This document shows positions 35,534 through 44,609 of a stretch of 64,000 nucleotides of DNA, piece after piece. Both the position numbers and the translations under genes were made by a program. Origin of the DNA: JAIBAC01 sp046331095. Its GTDB lineage: Bacteria > Actinomycetota > Acidimicrobiia > UBA2766. The DNA lies in assembly GCA_046331095.1 (NCBI GenBank), contig JAXLRM010000004.1, positions 1,054,001 to 1,118,000 of the forward strand, read 5' to 3'. Each line of letters opens with the position of its first letter. Within the stretch, counting starts at the first letter, position 1. The notes under the pieces are model-generated. The model was not told the origin of the DNA and did no database searches. It saw only the letters and a list, made by a program, of their open reading frames with translations.

Positions 35534-35746
35534 TCAGTCCTCGTACTTGAACGAGACCTTGACCTTGGCGCGGTAGGCCACGACGTTGCCGTCGTCACCG
35601 AGCTGGAGGTCGAGCTCGGACACCTCGGCGATACGCAGGTTGCGCAGCGTCTGGCTCGCACGAGCCACGGCAGCCGAAGCCGCCTTCTCCCACGACTCCT
35701 CGCTCGTGCCTACGAGCTCGATGACCTTGTACACGCTCTCGGCCAT
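35534..35746 (-). CDS. Dodecin (flavin/CoA-storage protein)
   Basis: 70 residues, the normal size. MAESVYKVIELVGTSEESWE and the three-stranded sheet with one helix are characteristic; the end reads VVAYRAKVKVSFKYED. Dodecins form hollow dodecamers that bind riboflavin/FMN pairs or CoA and buffer free flavin in the cytoplasm. The gene is convergent with pdtaR and stands alone. Confidence 0.95.
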   Translation of the reverse strand: MAESVYKVIELVGTSEESWEKAASAAVARASQTLRNLRIAEVSELDLQLGDDGNVVAYRAKVKVSFKYED

Positions 35747-35859
35747 GTCGTCTCCCGTCCGGGTGTCGGAACCGTCGCTTCGGGCCGTACGCTACGCCGT
35801 CGGCGTCGCTGCTGCACGCGCGAAGCCGCAGGTCACCCAGGTGGACGGGGAACGGCAGG

Positions 35860-36249
35860 TCATCCTGGCGGGGGCCCGCCGTAAGGAGGTGCGCCGGGTG
35901 GGCCGGAGCCGAAGCCGTAGCCGCCGTCGCCGGGCAGGATCTGCCCGCCGCCTGCAGCGACCGCCTTGAGCTTGGGCCGCGGGATCGCCATGTAGAGGAT
36001 CGGCATGATGATCATCGTGATGCCGCAGCCGAATCCGAGGACGAGTCCCACGAGGATCAGCAGCAGCAGCCAGGTTGTCTTGTTCTCCCCGGCAGCCGCC
36101 CACTGGTAGTCGGGTCGGCGGGCGCAGTCGACGATCGCCCAGATGTTCCAGGCGAGGATGCCCAGGCCGATCGCGATCGACACGGCCCAGAGAACCCAGA
36201 ACACCGGCGAGACGTTGCCTGGTGCCACATCGGCGAGGACCGTTGTCAC
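35860..36249 (-). CDS. Small membrane protein, PLDc_N/DUF2516-like
   Basis: 129 residues from GTG 36249, which overlaps the TGA of the methyltransferase gene (GTGA). Two membrane helices are clear: FWVLWAVSIAIGLGILAWNI and WLLLLILVGLVLGFG, separated by IVDCARRPDYQWAAAGENKT, the cytoplasmic-loop pattern of PLDc_N-type and DUF2516-type proteins. The tail is Gly/Pro-rich (GGYGFGSGPPGAPPYGGPPPG). No function known. It ends a tight run with tam and the E2 gene. Confidence 0.78.
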   Translation of the reverse strand: MTTVLADVAPGNVSPVFWVLWAVSIAIGLGILAWNIWAIVDCARRPDYQWAAAGENKTTWLLLLILVGLVLGFGCGITMIIMPILYMAIPRPKLKAVAAGGGQILPGDGGYGFGSGPPGAPPYGGPPPG

Positions 36250-37022
36250 GAGGGCATCCTTGCGCTGAAGAACGTTCGGTTGAACGTGAACAGTACCGGC
36301 GAACCGGGATACCGCCGGGCCACGCGCTCGCCGTATGCCGACATAAACCGGTCTCGGAGGCCGGCGGGCAGCCGCTCCAGGTATGCACGCAAGCCGGTCC
36401 CGCGCATCCAGTCGACGATGGCGTCGGAGCCGTCGAGCACGTGGAGGTACACCTTCTCGAATGCCTCGACCTGCGTTGCGCCCAGGTCCCACAACACCGT
36501 CGCGTACTCCTGTGGCCTCAGCACGGGCGGGGTCTGGCGCCAATCCGAGAGCGCGGCCGCGAAGGGAGGCTGCTCCGCTACCTCGCGGGCGAGGGCGTGG
36601 GACGGGTGGTCGTGGTTGGCGGGCACCTGCACCACCAACTGCCCACCGGTGGCGAGCATCGAGTGAAGCCTGCCCACGATGCCGGCCTGGTCGGCGACCC
36701 AGTGGATCGCCGCGTTGGAGATCACGAGGTCGTACTCGCCGTCGAAGGTCTCGAGGTCGGCGAGCTCGAATCGGAGTCCGTCGCGCGCGAACTCAGCGGC
36801 GCGCGCGAGCATCTCGGGCGAGTTGTCGACGCCGACGACCGTGGCGTCTTCGAGGGAGTCCGCGAGGCGGCGTGTGAGCTCACCCGTGCCGCAGCCGAGG
36901 TCGACGACCGACATCGCCGCACGCCGGTCGACGAGCGCGACCAGGTCGTCGAAGGGCGCGAAGCGCTCGGCTCTGAAGCGCAGGTAGCGGTCGGGGTCCC
37001 ACGCGATCGGCGCGTCGCTCAC
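36246..37022 (-). CDS. tam: Trans-aconitate 2-methyltransferase-like SAM enzyme
   Basis: 258 residues from GTG 37022, overlapping the E2 stop as GTGA. The class I methyltransferase fold is plain: VVDLGCGTGELTRRLAD (motif I), VVGVDNSPEML, FELADLETFDGEYDLVISNA. AWDPDRYLRFRAERFAPFDD, SNAAIHWVADQ and the PANHDHPSHA block are characteristic of Tam, which methylates trans-aconitate to spare the TCA cycle from inhibition. Its coupling to a 2-oxoacid dehydrogenase E2 gene fits a TCA role. Confidence 0.88.
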   Translation of the reverse strand: MSDAPIAWDPDRYLRFRAERFAPFDDLVALVDRRAAMSVVDLGCGTGELTRRLADSLEDATVVGVDNSPEMLARAAEFARDGLRFELADLETFDGEYDLVISNAAIHWVADQAGIVGRLHSMLATGGQLVVQVPANHDHPSHALAREVAEQPPFAAALSDWRQTPPVLRPQEYATVLWDLGATQVEAFEKVYLHVLDGSDAIVDWMRGTGLRAYLERLPAGLRDRFMSAYGERVARRYPGSPVLFTFNRTFFSARMPS

Positions 37023-38653
37023 GCGAGCTCGGCGGCCCAGTCGCGGGTCTCGATGATCTCCTTGACCCTCTGGAGGAAAGCGGCGCAGTAGGCCCCGTCG
37101 AACGCGCGATGGTCCCAGGTCAGGGAGATGTTGCCGACGGCGTGGATGGCGATCACGTCGCCGTCGGGGGTCTCGACCGCCACGGGCCGCTTCTTGACGC
37201 CGTCGGTCGACAGGATCGCGACCTGGGGCTGGTTGATGATCGGAATCGTGATCAGCGTCCCGTACTGGCCCACGTTGGTGATCGTGAAGGTGGCGCCCAT
37301 GATGTCGTCGGGGGTCAGCTTCTTGGACCGTGCCCGTGCCGCGAGGTCGTTGACCTCACGTGCGAGATGGCGCAGCCGCTTGGTGTCGGCGTCGTGGCTC
37401 ACCGCGACGATGAGGCCCTTGTAGTCGAGGTCGACGGCGACACCCAGGTCTATGTAGTGGTGCACGACGAGGGATTCGTCTTCGACGGTTGCGTTGACCT
37501 CGGGGAACTCCCGGATCGCGTCGATCGCGGCCCTGCTCACGAAGGGCAGGTAGGTGAGGCCGAAACCCTCCTCTGCGCGGAACGACTCACGTGATGCGCG
37601 ACGCGCGCGTTCGAGGTTCTCGTAGTCGACTTCCATCACGATCGCGGCGTGTGCCGAGGTCGCCTTCGACATCGTCATGTGCTCGGCGGTGCGGCGCCTG
37701 ATGTTCGAGAACGGGATCACCTCGTCGCGCCCGGGGGCTGGTGCCGCTTGCGCCTCGGGAGCGGGAGCGGGAGCGGGAGGGGCCGGAGCGGCCGAAGCCG
37801 GAGGCGGAGCGGCCGGGGCCGGAGCGGCCGGGGCCGGAGCGGCCGGGGCCGGAGCGGCCGGGGCCGGAGCGGCCGGGGCCGGAGCGGCCGGGGCCGGAGG
37901 CGGTTCATCGGCAGTGGGCGCCGCTGGGCCTGTCAGCTCGCCGTTTCCACGCGGCTCGACGACGGCGAGGACGTCGTCGCGGGTGATGCGGCCTCCCGCG
38001 CCGGTCCCGGCGATCGTCGAGGGGTCGAGGCCGTGTTCGTTGACGAGGCGGCGCACGACAGGGGAGAGGAGCAGAGGAGGCGGCGACGCGGGAGCCGTCG
38101 CTGCCGGGTCCGGCAGCGGTGGTGCCGGTACCGCAGGTGCCGAGGGTGCAGGTGCCGGGGCGGCCGGAGGAGTCGCCGCCGCGGGTGCGGGTTCCGGTCC
38201 GGGTGCCGGGGGGGCGACTGCGGGCGGCGGCGACGGCGGAGCGGGTACGGGTGCGGTTGGACCTGGGGCTGGGGCAGCGGCAGCGGCAGCGGGTGCGGGT
38301 GCGGGTGCGGGTGCGGGGGCCGGGGCCGGGGCCGGGGTCGGGGTCGGGGGGGTGGCCGCAAGTGCCGGGGTCGGGGCCGGCTCGGGGGCCGTGACCCCGC
38401 CTCCGGCGGGCACCTCGTCGGCGATCACGCACACGACCGTGCCCACGTCGACGGTCTCGCCCTCGGCGACGACGATCTCGACCAGGTAGCCGCCCGTGGG
38501 TGAGGGGACCTCGGTGTCGACCTTGTCGGTCGAGACCTCGAACAGGAGCTCGTCGGGCTCGACCCTGTCACCGACCGCCTTGAGCCAGGCGGTCACCGTA
38601 CCCTCGGTGACCGATTCCCCGAGTTGGGGCAGGGTGATCTCCTGGCGTGCCAT
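37019..38653 (-). CDS. Dihydrolipoamide acyltransferase (2-oxoacid dehydrogenase E2)
   Basis: 544 residues. N-terminal lipoyl domain with ITLPQLGESVTEGTVTAWLK and the lipoylated Lys in STDKVDTEV (about 43). A long Ala/Pro linker (about 85-170) leads to a peripheral-subunit-binding domain (SPVVRRLVNEHGLDPSTIAG, then RITRDDV), then a second Ala/Pro linker, whose DNA is a tandem array, and the catalytic domain ending with the His-x3-Asp-Gly motif (DHRAFDGA). It is the core of the 2-oxoglutarate, pyruvate or branched-chain complex; LGESVTEG favours SucB. Only one lipoyl domain is present. First gene of the E2 - tam - membrane-protein run. Confidence 0.93.
   Translation of the reverse strand: MARQEITLPQLGESVTEGTVTAWLKAVGDRVEPDELLFEVSTDKVDTEVPSPTGGYLVEIVVAEGETVDVGTVVCVIADEVPAGGGVTAPEPAPTPALAATPPTPTPAPAPAPAPAPAPAPAAAAAAPAPGPTAPVPAPPSPPPAVAPPAPGPEPAPAAATPPAAPAPAPSAPAVPAPPLPDPAATAPASPPPLLLSPVVRRLVNEHGLDPSTIAGTGAGGRITRDDVLAVVEPRGNGELTGPAAPTADEPPPAPAAPAPAAPAPAAPAPAAPAPAAPAPAAPPPASAAPAPPAPAPAPEAQAAPAPGRDEVIPFSNIRRRTAEHMTMSKATSAHAAIVMEVDYENLERARRASRESFRAEEGFGLTYLPFVSRAAIDAIREFPEVNATVEDESLVVHHYIDLGVAVDLDYKGLIVAVSHDADTKRLRHLAREVNDLAARARSKKLTPDDIMGATFTITNVGQYGTLITIPIINQPQVAILSTDGVKKRPVAVETPDGDVIAIHAVGNISLTWDHRAFDGAYCAAFLQRVKEIIETRDWAAELA
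37795..37895. repeat. 15-bp tandem array in the E2 linker
   Basis: GGAGCGGCCGGGGCC-type 15-mers are repeated about six times without interruption inside the E2 gene. They encode the Ala-Pro linker repeat AAPAP on the minus strand. Such arrays are prone to gain or lose units, changing linker length in steps of five residues without breaking the frame. Confidence 0.85.
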
Positions 38654-38697
38654 GCCTGGCTCCTTGGGGCGCGATTCGCGGCGGGCCGCGGAACACG

Positions 38698-41361
38698 TTA
38701 GCCCGCCCCGGCGGGCGTGGGTCCGGCTGCCTCGACGAGGGCGAGGATCTCGTCGCCGTAACGCTCGAGCTTGGTCGGCCCGATGCCCGGACAGGCTCCG
38801 AGCGCGTCGAGCGACGCCGGTCTCGTGACGGCGACGGCGCGCAACGAACGATCGTGGCACACGACGTACGCAGGCAGCCCGTCCGCCCGGGCCCGCTCGC
38901 GGCGCCACTCTCGCAAGGCCTCGAAGACGGCGAGGTCGGCGCCTGCCAGATCGGCGTCGTCTGCGACCGCAGGCGACACGAGCACCGGTGCCTGCACACG
39001 CGGGCCGTGACCACGGATCGGGGCGACGTCGCGGCCGAGCATCTCGTCGACGAACGGCGCGGATCGCGTCGAGTCCGACACCACGACCAACGAATCGATC
39101 GCACGCGTGATCGCGACGTGGAACACGCGGCGCTCCTCGTCCACCTCGAGGTCGCCACGGGCGAGATGGTGCGGCAGCAGGCCGTCGTGTGCACCGAAGA
39201 CGACCACACGCGGCCACTCCCTGCCCTTGACCCTGTGCACGGACGAGAGCTCCACGCCTTCGGAGCCCGCGGCGCCGAGCACGTCCTGCAGCCACTTCTC
39301 GAACTCGGCCGGGTCCGGACAAAGCGCCGCCGCCGCCTCCAGCGCGTCGAGGTCGTCCACGTGACTGGAGCGATCGGCGCTCGAGCGCGACCCGTCGAGG
39401 ACGCCCATCACGCTCCCGAGGCCGATGTCGTCGCGGATCATCCGCACGATCGCCGGCGTGTCGCGGTCGCGGCAGGCCTTCGCGACGAGCTGGAGGTCCT
39501 CCACGTAGGAGTCGAGGCGATCGCGGTCACGGTCGCTCGGGACCGGCGTGCCCGCGAGGCTCTCGAGGCTCCAGTGACGCCGGCGCCGGATCATCTCGAC
39601 CACCTCGCGCCGGATCCTGCGCGACGGTCGCCGGATCGTGTCGACGACGTCGGCGCTGCGCACCGCGTCGGGGCGCAACCCGATGCGCAGGTACGCGAGC
39701 AGTGTGCGCGCCCCGGTGCGGCCGAGCACCTCGGGGCCCAGGGTCGACCGGAACGGCACCCCGGCCCCTGCAAGTGCCGCCTGCACCGGCAACAGGGCGG
39801 TGTTGACGCGCGCGAGCACCGCGACGTCGCCCGGCGGCGTGCCCTCCGTGAACCAGCGGTCGACGCGCGCCACCACCGCGCGCGCCAACTCCGACGTCGG
39901 CACCGCGACGACGTCGAGCGCATCCGCGGGGTCGGACCTCCCCGGCACCGCCCGGATGGACTTGGGGACGCGCTGACGGTTGTGCTCCAACAGGCGACCG
40001 GCGGCGACGACGACGCGCGGGGGGCAGCGGTAGTTGACCTCGAGCGAGTGGTGATGCGCTCCCGGGAAGTAGCCGTCGAACTCGACGAGGAAGCGTGGAT
40101 CGGCGCCGACGTGGCCGTAGATCACCTGGTCGTCGTCGCCGACCCCGAAAACCGAGAACGCGGGTGCCGCCACCAAGCGCAGGAGGAGCAGGTACGCCGG
40201 CGTGAGGTCCTGGAACTCGTCCACGAGTAGATGGCGGCAGCGGCGTTGTGCCCGCACGCGGATGCCGGGGTCGCGCAGCAACAGCTCGATCGCCCTGTAC
40301 ACCTGCTCGTCGAAGTCGGCGGCGCCGCGGTCGGCCAGGAACCGTCTGTACCGGTCGAACACGCCGGAGAAGCCGGCCACGTCGTCGCGTTCGGCCTCGA
40401 CGTCGTCGGGGTCACGCAGCCCGATCCGGACGTCGGCGAGGGCCTCGAGGAACGGTGCGAGCACGTCCGCGTTCGCCCGGTGGCGCACGTCGACCATGCC
40501 GTCGAGGATGCGGCGCACCTCGCGCTCGTCGAGGACCGTCACCTCCGCGTCCATCGAGCAGATCCACAAGGCGAGGGAGTGGATCGTGCGCACGTGGGGC
40601 GACAAGGCGGCCGTGCGTTGGCGCAGCTCCTCGGCGGCCTTGCGGTTGTACGCCACGGTCGTGACGACCTCGTGTTCGAAGCCGCGGTCGTCGAGAAGGT
40701 GGCGGAGCCGCTCGGTCAGCACGCGTGTCTTGCCCGAGCCTGCCGGCGCGATGACGCGGGCGGGCCCGGCACCGTGGAGCACGGCAGCCGACTGATCGTC
40801 GGCGAGGCCCGCGTCGGCCGCCGCGGCCCGCCACGGCGGCGCCGGGGTGAGGCGCCCGCACTCGATCGACTCGCGGTGCACGACGAGCGCGTCGGGCCCG
40901 ACAACGCCGTCGATGGGGCCGCGGGGGCCGCCGTCGCACCAAGCGGGTCGGCCGTCGGGGAGGACGACGTCGGCGGGGCCCCTCGACGTGGCGCCGATGC
41001 GGACGGCCTTGCGCGCCCTCCACCACACCGGCGCGGGACCGCGCAGGTCCCAGTTGTTCGCCCAGACCGCGAAGTTGAGCCGTTCCCGCTCGAACGTGAA
41101 CCGCGGCGAGAGCGAGTAGGGCGCGGTCGTGCACACCTCGGGCGCGGCGAGAGCGGCGGCGTCGGCGCCGAGCTCGACGACCACGGGGCTGCGATTCGCC
41201 CAGTGGCCGTGCAGTCGTGCTGCCGTGGCTGCCGGGCTCGCGAGCACGGCATCGTCGACGCGGATCGACGGCGCGCCGGCGAGTTCTGCGGGTGGGTGGC
41301 TGCCGGCGGGCACGACGCCACCGCGGCCGAAGGCTTCGGGGCCCGGGAAGGCGGGTGTCAT
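38698..41361 (-). CDS. UvrD/Rep-type superfamily I DNA helicase with N-terminal extension and HRDC domain
   Basis: 887 residues from ATG 41361. An N-terminal extension of about 190 residues of unknown fold precedes the helicase core: Walker A APAGSGKTRVL (Lys near 210), motif II VDEFQDLTP, GVGDDDQVIYG (motif III), NYRCP (motif IV), VHRVKGREWP (motif V) and HVAITRAIDSLVV (motif VI). The C-terminus has an HRDC domain (LPAYVVCHDRSLRAVAV, ending PGIGPTKLERYGDEIL) as in actinobacterial UvrD2. It unwinds DNA in repair. The N-terminal extension is unusual and lacks a recognisable motif. Confidence 0.9.
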   Translation of the reverse strand: MTPAFPGPEAFGRGGVVPAGSHPPAELAGAPSIRVDDAVLASPAATAARLHGHWANRSPVVVELGADAAALAAPEVCTTAPYSLSPRFTFERERLNFAVWANNWDLRGPAPVWWRARKAVRIGATSRGPADVVLPDGRPAWCDGGPRGPIDGVVGPDALVVHRESIECGRLTPAPPWRAAAADAGLADDQSAAVLHGAGPARVIAPAGSGKTRVLTERLRHLLDDRGFEHEVVTTVAYNRKAAEELRQRTAALSPHVRTIHSLALWICSMDAEVTVLDEREVRRILDGMVDVRHRANADVLAPFLEALADVRIGLRDPDDVEAERDDVAGFSGVFDRYRRFLADRGAADFDEQVYRAIELLLRDPGIRVRAQRRCRHLLVDEFQDLTPAYLLLLRLVAAPAFSVFGVGDDDQVIYGHVGADPRFLVEFDGYFPGAHHHSLEVNYRCPPRVVVAAGRLLEHNRQRVPKSIRAVPGRSDPADALDVVAVPTSELARAVVARVDRWFTEGTPPGDVAVLARVNTALLPVQAALAGAGVPFRSTLGPEVLGRTGARTLLAYLRIGLRPDAVRSADVVDTIRRPSRRIRREVVEMIRRRRHWSLESLAGTPVPSDRDRDRLDSYVEDLQLVAKACRDRDTPAIVRMIRDDIGLGSVMGVLDGSRSSADRSSHVDDLDALEAAAALCPDPAEFEKWLQDVLGAAGSEGVELSSVHRVKGREWPRVVVFGAHDGLLPHHLARGDLEVDEERRVFHVAITRAIDSLVVVSDSTRSAPFVDEMLGRDVAPIRGHGPRVQAPVLVSPAVADDADLAGADLAVFEALREWRRERARADGLPAYVVCHDRSLRAVAVTRPASLDALGACPGIGPTKLERYGDEILALVEAAGPTPAGAG

Positions 41362-41404
41362 GCACCCCAAGGTATCGGGGCGGTGTGACGACCTTGCGGT
41401 GTCC

Positions 41405-42061
41405 TCATCGGGCGCCCCGCGTGGCGGCCGGAGGCGGGAGGACGAGGGCGAGGCCACCGAGGAGGAAGCAGAGGGCGCCTACGAAGGTGCCGCCGTTGGC
41501 GAGGTTGGTGTTCAGCAGCGTCCCGGTCTCGAGTGTGTACGCGCCGATCGCGCTGAAGCCGAACGCGACCGAACCGACCAGGTTCACCGCCGCGATCCGA
41601 CGGTCGCGTCCGGGGCGGTGGTCGACGGGGATCAGAGCTGCGACGCTCGCGGCGAGGAAGCACACGGACCCGTACACGTCGGGGCGCCACACGACCGTTG
41701 CCGCCACCGCGGCGCCGGTCGCCTGGTCCAGCGCGCGGAAAGTGCTCACGTTGAAGAAGACGGTTCCGAGGAGCTGCACAGCGGTGGCCCACCACACGAG
41801 GCTGCCGGCTTGGACCCACTCCGGCCGTGCGGGCAGCCCTGCGGCCGACGCCGGTACGTTGACCGCCTGGACGAACTGCAGTGCTGCCGCGGTCGTGAAG
41901 AACAGCGACCCGACGAAGAACGTCGCGGCGTCCGCGACCGCCCCGACCGACGACGTGTAGGCCGGCACGGGCCCGACCGCGAAGCAGATCGAGCCGATCG
42001 CGAACAGGGCACCGATCCAACGGTTCGTGACCCACGTCCAGCGCGTACTGTGGTCGCCCAC
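41405..42061 (-). CDS. Polytopic membrane protein, YrhK-domain-like
   Basis: 218 residues from GTG 42061, five bases after the stop of the acyl-CoA synthetase. Five or six hydrophobic helices are visible, such as WIGALFAIGSICFAVGPVPA, FFVGSLFFTTAAALQFVQAV and FVGALCFLLGGLALVL. The WxWVTNRWIGxLFAIGSxCFAVG start resembles YrhK-type domains. No catalytic residues are evident. Co-transcription with the synthetase is likely; the role is unknown. Confidence 0.75.
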   Translation of the reverse strand: MGDHSTRWTWVTNRWIGALFAIGSICFAVGPVPAYTSSVGAVADAATFFVGSLFFTTAAALQFVQAVNVPASAAGLPARPEWVQAGSLVWWATAVQLLGTVFFNVSTFRALDQATGAAVAATVVWRPDVYGSVCFLAASVAALIPVDHRPGRDRRIAAVNLVGSVAFGFSAIGAYTLETGTLLNTNLANGGTFVGALCFLLGGLALVLPPPAATRGAR

Positions 42062-42066
42062 GAGCG

Positions 42067-43713
42067 TCAACCGGCTGCGGGCCGGCCGGCCGTCTGCTTG
42101 GCCCAGCGGTAGTCGGCCTTGCCGTTGGGGCCGCGTACGACCTTGTCGACGAAGACGTACGCCTTGGGGAGCTTGAAGCGTGCGAGGTGGCGGCTGGCCT
42201 CCTCGGTGAGGTCGTCCCCGGTGGCCGGTGACCCGGGACGAAGGGACACGATCGCGACCACCTCGCTGCCCCAGCGCTCCGAGGGCCGCCCCGCGACGAC
42301 CGCGTCGACGACGTCGGGGTGGTACTTGAGGGCCTGCTCGACCTCCTCGGCGAAGACCTTCTCGCCGCCGGTGTTGATCGTGACCGAGTCGCGTCCGAGG
42401 AGCCTGTACGTGTCGGCGTCGATCCACTGGGCCCGGTCGCCCGGCGTCGAGTAACGCACACCGTCGATCTCGGGGAACGTCGCCCGCGACTTGTCGGGGT
42501 CGCCGAGGTAGCCGAGCGGGACCGCGCCGCGCTGGCCCAGCCACCCGACGTCCTCGGAGGGCCACTCGATCAGGCCGGTGCGGTCCTCGTCGAGGATCAC
42601 CGAGTTGGCGTCCTTGGCGAAGTGGCCCGAGGAGACGTCGCCGGCCGCACTGGCGCTGTGGCCGCCCTGCCGGCCGGTTTCGGACGCGCCGACGGCGTCC
42701 ATGATCGTCACGTGCGGCACGAGCTCGAGCAGCTCGGCCTTGAGAGGTTGGGACAGGATCGCGCCGCCCGAGACCACGAGGAACAGCGACGACAGGTCGT
42801 AGGACTTCACGCGGAGCTGGTCGATCAGGGGCCGCGCGAAGGCATCACCCACGATCGTGAGCGCGTTCGCCTTGTCGCGCTCGATCGTCGACCAGATGTC
42901 GTCGGGGTCGAGGCGAACCGTGTCGCGTTGGATGACGACCGTACCGCCGCTGTGCCACGTCAGGAACGCCATCCAGTGCGCGGCGCCGTGCATGAACGGC
43001 GGTGCCGCGAGCATGCGCATGCCCGCGAAGCCCGCCTGGGCGACGATGTCGTCGACGGTCTCGGGCGGCTTGGCGACGAACGACAGCGGCAGCAGGGCTG
43101 CCATGAAGATGTCGTGCTGGCGCCACAGCACGCCCTTGGGCATGCCGGTCGTTCCGCCCGTGTAGAGGATGTAGAGGTCGTCGCCAGAGAGCGCCTCGTC
43201 GGGCCGCTCCGGTGACGCTGCCGCGAGCGCGTCCTCGTAGTCGACGGCGCCGTCGAGGAGCGCGTTGCCGCTCGCGTCGGCGACCTGGATCAGGATCCGC
43301 AGCTCCGGGAGGCGGTCGCGGATCGCGGCGAGGCGCGGCGCGAACTCGGCGTGGTAGACGATCGCAGTCGCATGCGCGTCGTCGAGGAGGTAGAGGAGCT
43401 CCTCCTCGACGTAGCGGTAGTTGACGTTGAACGGTGCGCAGCGCGCCTTGTAGCCGCCCAGCATCCCCTCGAGGTACTCGTTGCCGTTGTGCAGGTACAG
43501 GGCGAGCTGGTCCTGGCCCGACTCCCACCCTGCGAGCCCGGCACGCTCGGTGTGGCAGCCGAGACCGGCTGCGATCAGGTGGTTGGCGAGCCGGCGGGTG
43601 CGCTCGGTGACGTCGCCCCACGTGAAGCGCCGGTCTCCCCGCACGATGCAGTCGCGGCCGGGGTCGATCGCGGCGATCGCCTCGTGGATCTCCGCCAGGT
43701 TGAAGCCGTCCAC
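42067..43713 (-). CDS. Acyl-CoA synthetase / AMP-dependent ligase (FadD-like)
   Basis: 548 residues. The ANL superfamily signatures are intact: P-loop YTGGTTGMPKGVLW, MDAVGASETG, STPGDRAQWIDADTYRLLGR and the C-terminal GGEKVFAEEVEQAL with Lys near the end (NGKADYRWAK). It joins a carboxylate to CoA via an acyl-adenylate. The form (WRQHDIFMAALL, PPFMHGAAHWMAF) matches actinobacterial FadD19/FadD17-type enzymes acting on steroid or branched acids, but chain specificity cannot be fixed. It precedes the small membrane gene by five bases. Confidence 0.92.
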   Translation of the reverse strand: MDGFNLAEIHEAIAAIDPGRDCIVRGDRRFTWGDVTERTRRLANHLIAAGLGCHTERAGLAGWESGQDQLALYLHNGNEYLEGMLGGYKARCAPFNVNYRYVEEELLYLLDDAHATAIVYHAEFAPRLAAIRDRLPELRILIQVADASGNALLDGAVDYEDALAAASPERPDEALSGDDLYILYTGGTTGMPKGVLWRQHDIFMAALLPLSFVAKPPETVDDIVAQAGFAGMRMLAAPPFMHGAAHWMAFLTWHSGGTVVIQRDTVRLDPDDIWSTIERDKANALTIVGDAFARPLIDQLRVKSYDLSSLFLVVSGGAILSQPLKAELLELVPHVTIMDAVGASETGRQGGHSASAAGDVSSGHFAKDANSVILDEDRTGLIEWPSEDVGWLGQRGAVPLGYLGDPDKSRATFPEIDGVRYSTPGDRAQWIDADTYRLLGRDSVTINTGGEKVFAEEVEQALKYHPDVVDAVVAGRPSERWGSEVVAIVSLRPGSPATGDDLTEEASRHLARFKLPKAYVFVDKVVRGPNGKADYRWAKQTAGRPAAG

Positions 43714-43802
43714 GTACCCCCCCGGGCCTCGCCGTCTCGAGATCGAACGGCGAGGGTATCCGAACGGGCCCGGGCGGAGGTGGCCGACGGCGCAGTCACG
43801 CG

Positions 43803-44609
43803 TCAGGGGGCCGGGGTGTCCCCGTTGAGCTCGCCGGGGCGCAGGATGCCGCTCTCGTAGGCGAACCTGGCCAGGTCGGTCTGCTTGTGCGCCCCGGTCT
43901 TGGCCGCGATGCGACGCCGGTACGTCCCGACCGTCTTGGGGCTGAGACCGAGGTCGACCGCGATCTCCTCGCTCGTGCGGCCCTTGACGACTTGCAGCAG
44001 CACCTCGAGCTCACGGCTGCTCAGCGCGGTCGTGCCCCCGAAGGTCCGCCGCGTCTTGGCGAGAGCCGACTCGAGCACGTCGTACACGGCTGACACCGGA
44101 TCGATGCCCAGGGCTCGTGCCACCGCGGCGGTGGACTCGCCCTGGGCGACGAGCGTGAGCACGTCGTCCTCGGCAGTGCTGATCGAGTCTTCGCCGTCGA
44201 CGCTGCGCAGGTGGCCGCGGACGAACGCCGCCAGGGTCGGCGACACGTGGCAGCCGTTCTCGAAGATCGTGCGTACCGCGGACATGATCTCGGAGCTGCC
44301 GCTGCGTTTGGTCAGGTATCCGACCGCACCTGCCGCGACGGCCGTGAGCACCATCTGGCGCGACCCCGTCGCGGAGACCACCAGTACGGGCAGTCCCTCG
44401 CGCACGAGGAACGCCACCGCTTCGGGACCTTCGAGCCCGGTGAGGCCGAGGTCGAGGATCGCGACGTCGGGCCTGACGAGCACCTGCTGGCCGTACTCCT
44501 CCACCGACGAGTACGTGCCGGCGAGGTCGAGGTCGTCGGCTGCGCTGATCGCGACGCTCAATCCCATGCGGATTATCTCGTGGTCGTCGATCACGGCGAC
44601 CCGGATCAC
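43803..44609 (-). CDS. NarL/LuxR-type response regulator with two consecutive HTH domains
   Basis: 268 residues, longer than the usual 210-230. The receiver domain keeps IDDHEIIRMGL, the phospho-acceptor Asp53 (VAILDLGLTG) and the switch/Lys region (VSATGS, LTKRSG). A first LuxR-like HTH lies at about 140-185 (STAEDDVLTLVAQGESTAAV, then ARALGIDPVS), somewhat degenerate. A second, canonical one follows at about 195-255 (LSSRELEVLLQVVKGRTSEE, IAVDLGLSPKTVGTYRRRIA). It is the only regulator beside two kinase genes upstream, so both probably phosphorylate it. Two HTHs in one chain could let it bind half-sites without dimerising. Confidence 0.88.
   Translation of the reverse strand: MIRVAVIDDHEIIRMGLSVAISAADDLDLAGTYSSVEEYGQQVLVRPDVAILDLGLTGLEGPEAVAFLVREGLPVLVVSATGSRQMVLTAVAAGAVGYLTKRSGSSEIMSAVRTIFENGCHVSPTLAAFVRGHLRSVDGEDSISTAEDDVLTLVAQGESTAAVARALGIDPVSAVYDVLESALAKTRRTFGGTTALSSRELEVLLQVVKGRTSEEIAVDLGLSPKTVGTYRRRIAAKTGAHKQTDLARFAYESGILRPGELNGDTPAP

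Noticed and set aside
37795..37895. Mobile or regulatory repeat
   Set aside because: The 15-bp array is in frame and encodes the normal Ala-Pro linker of an E2 acyltransferase.
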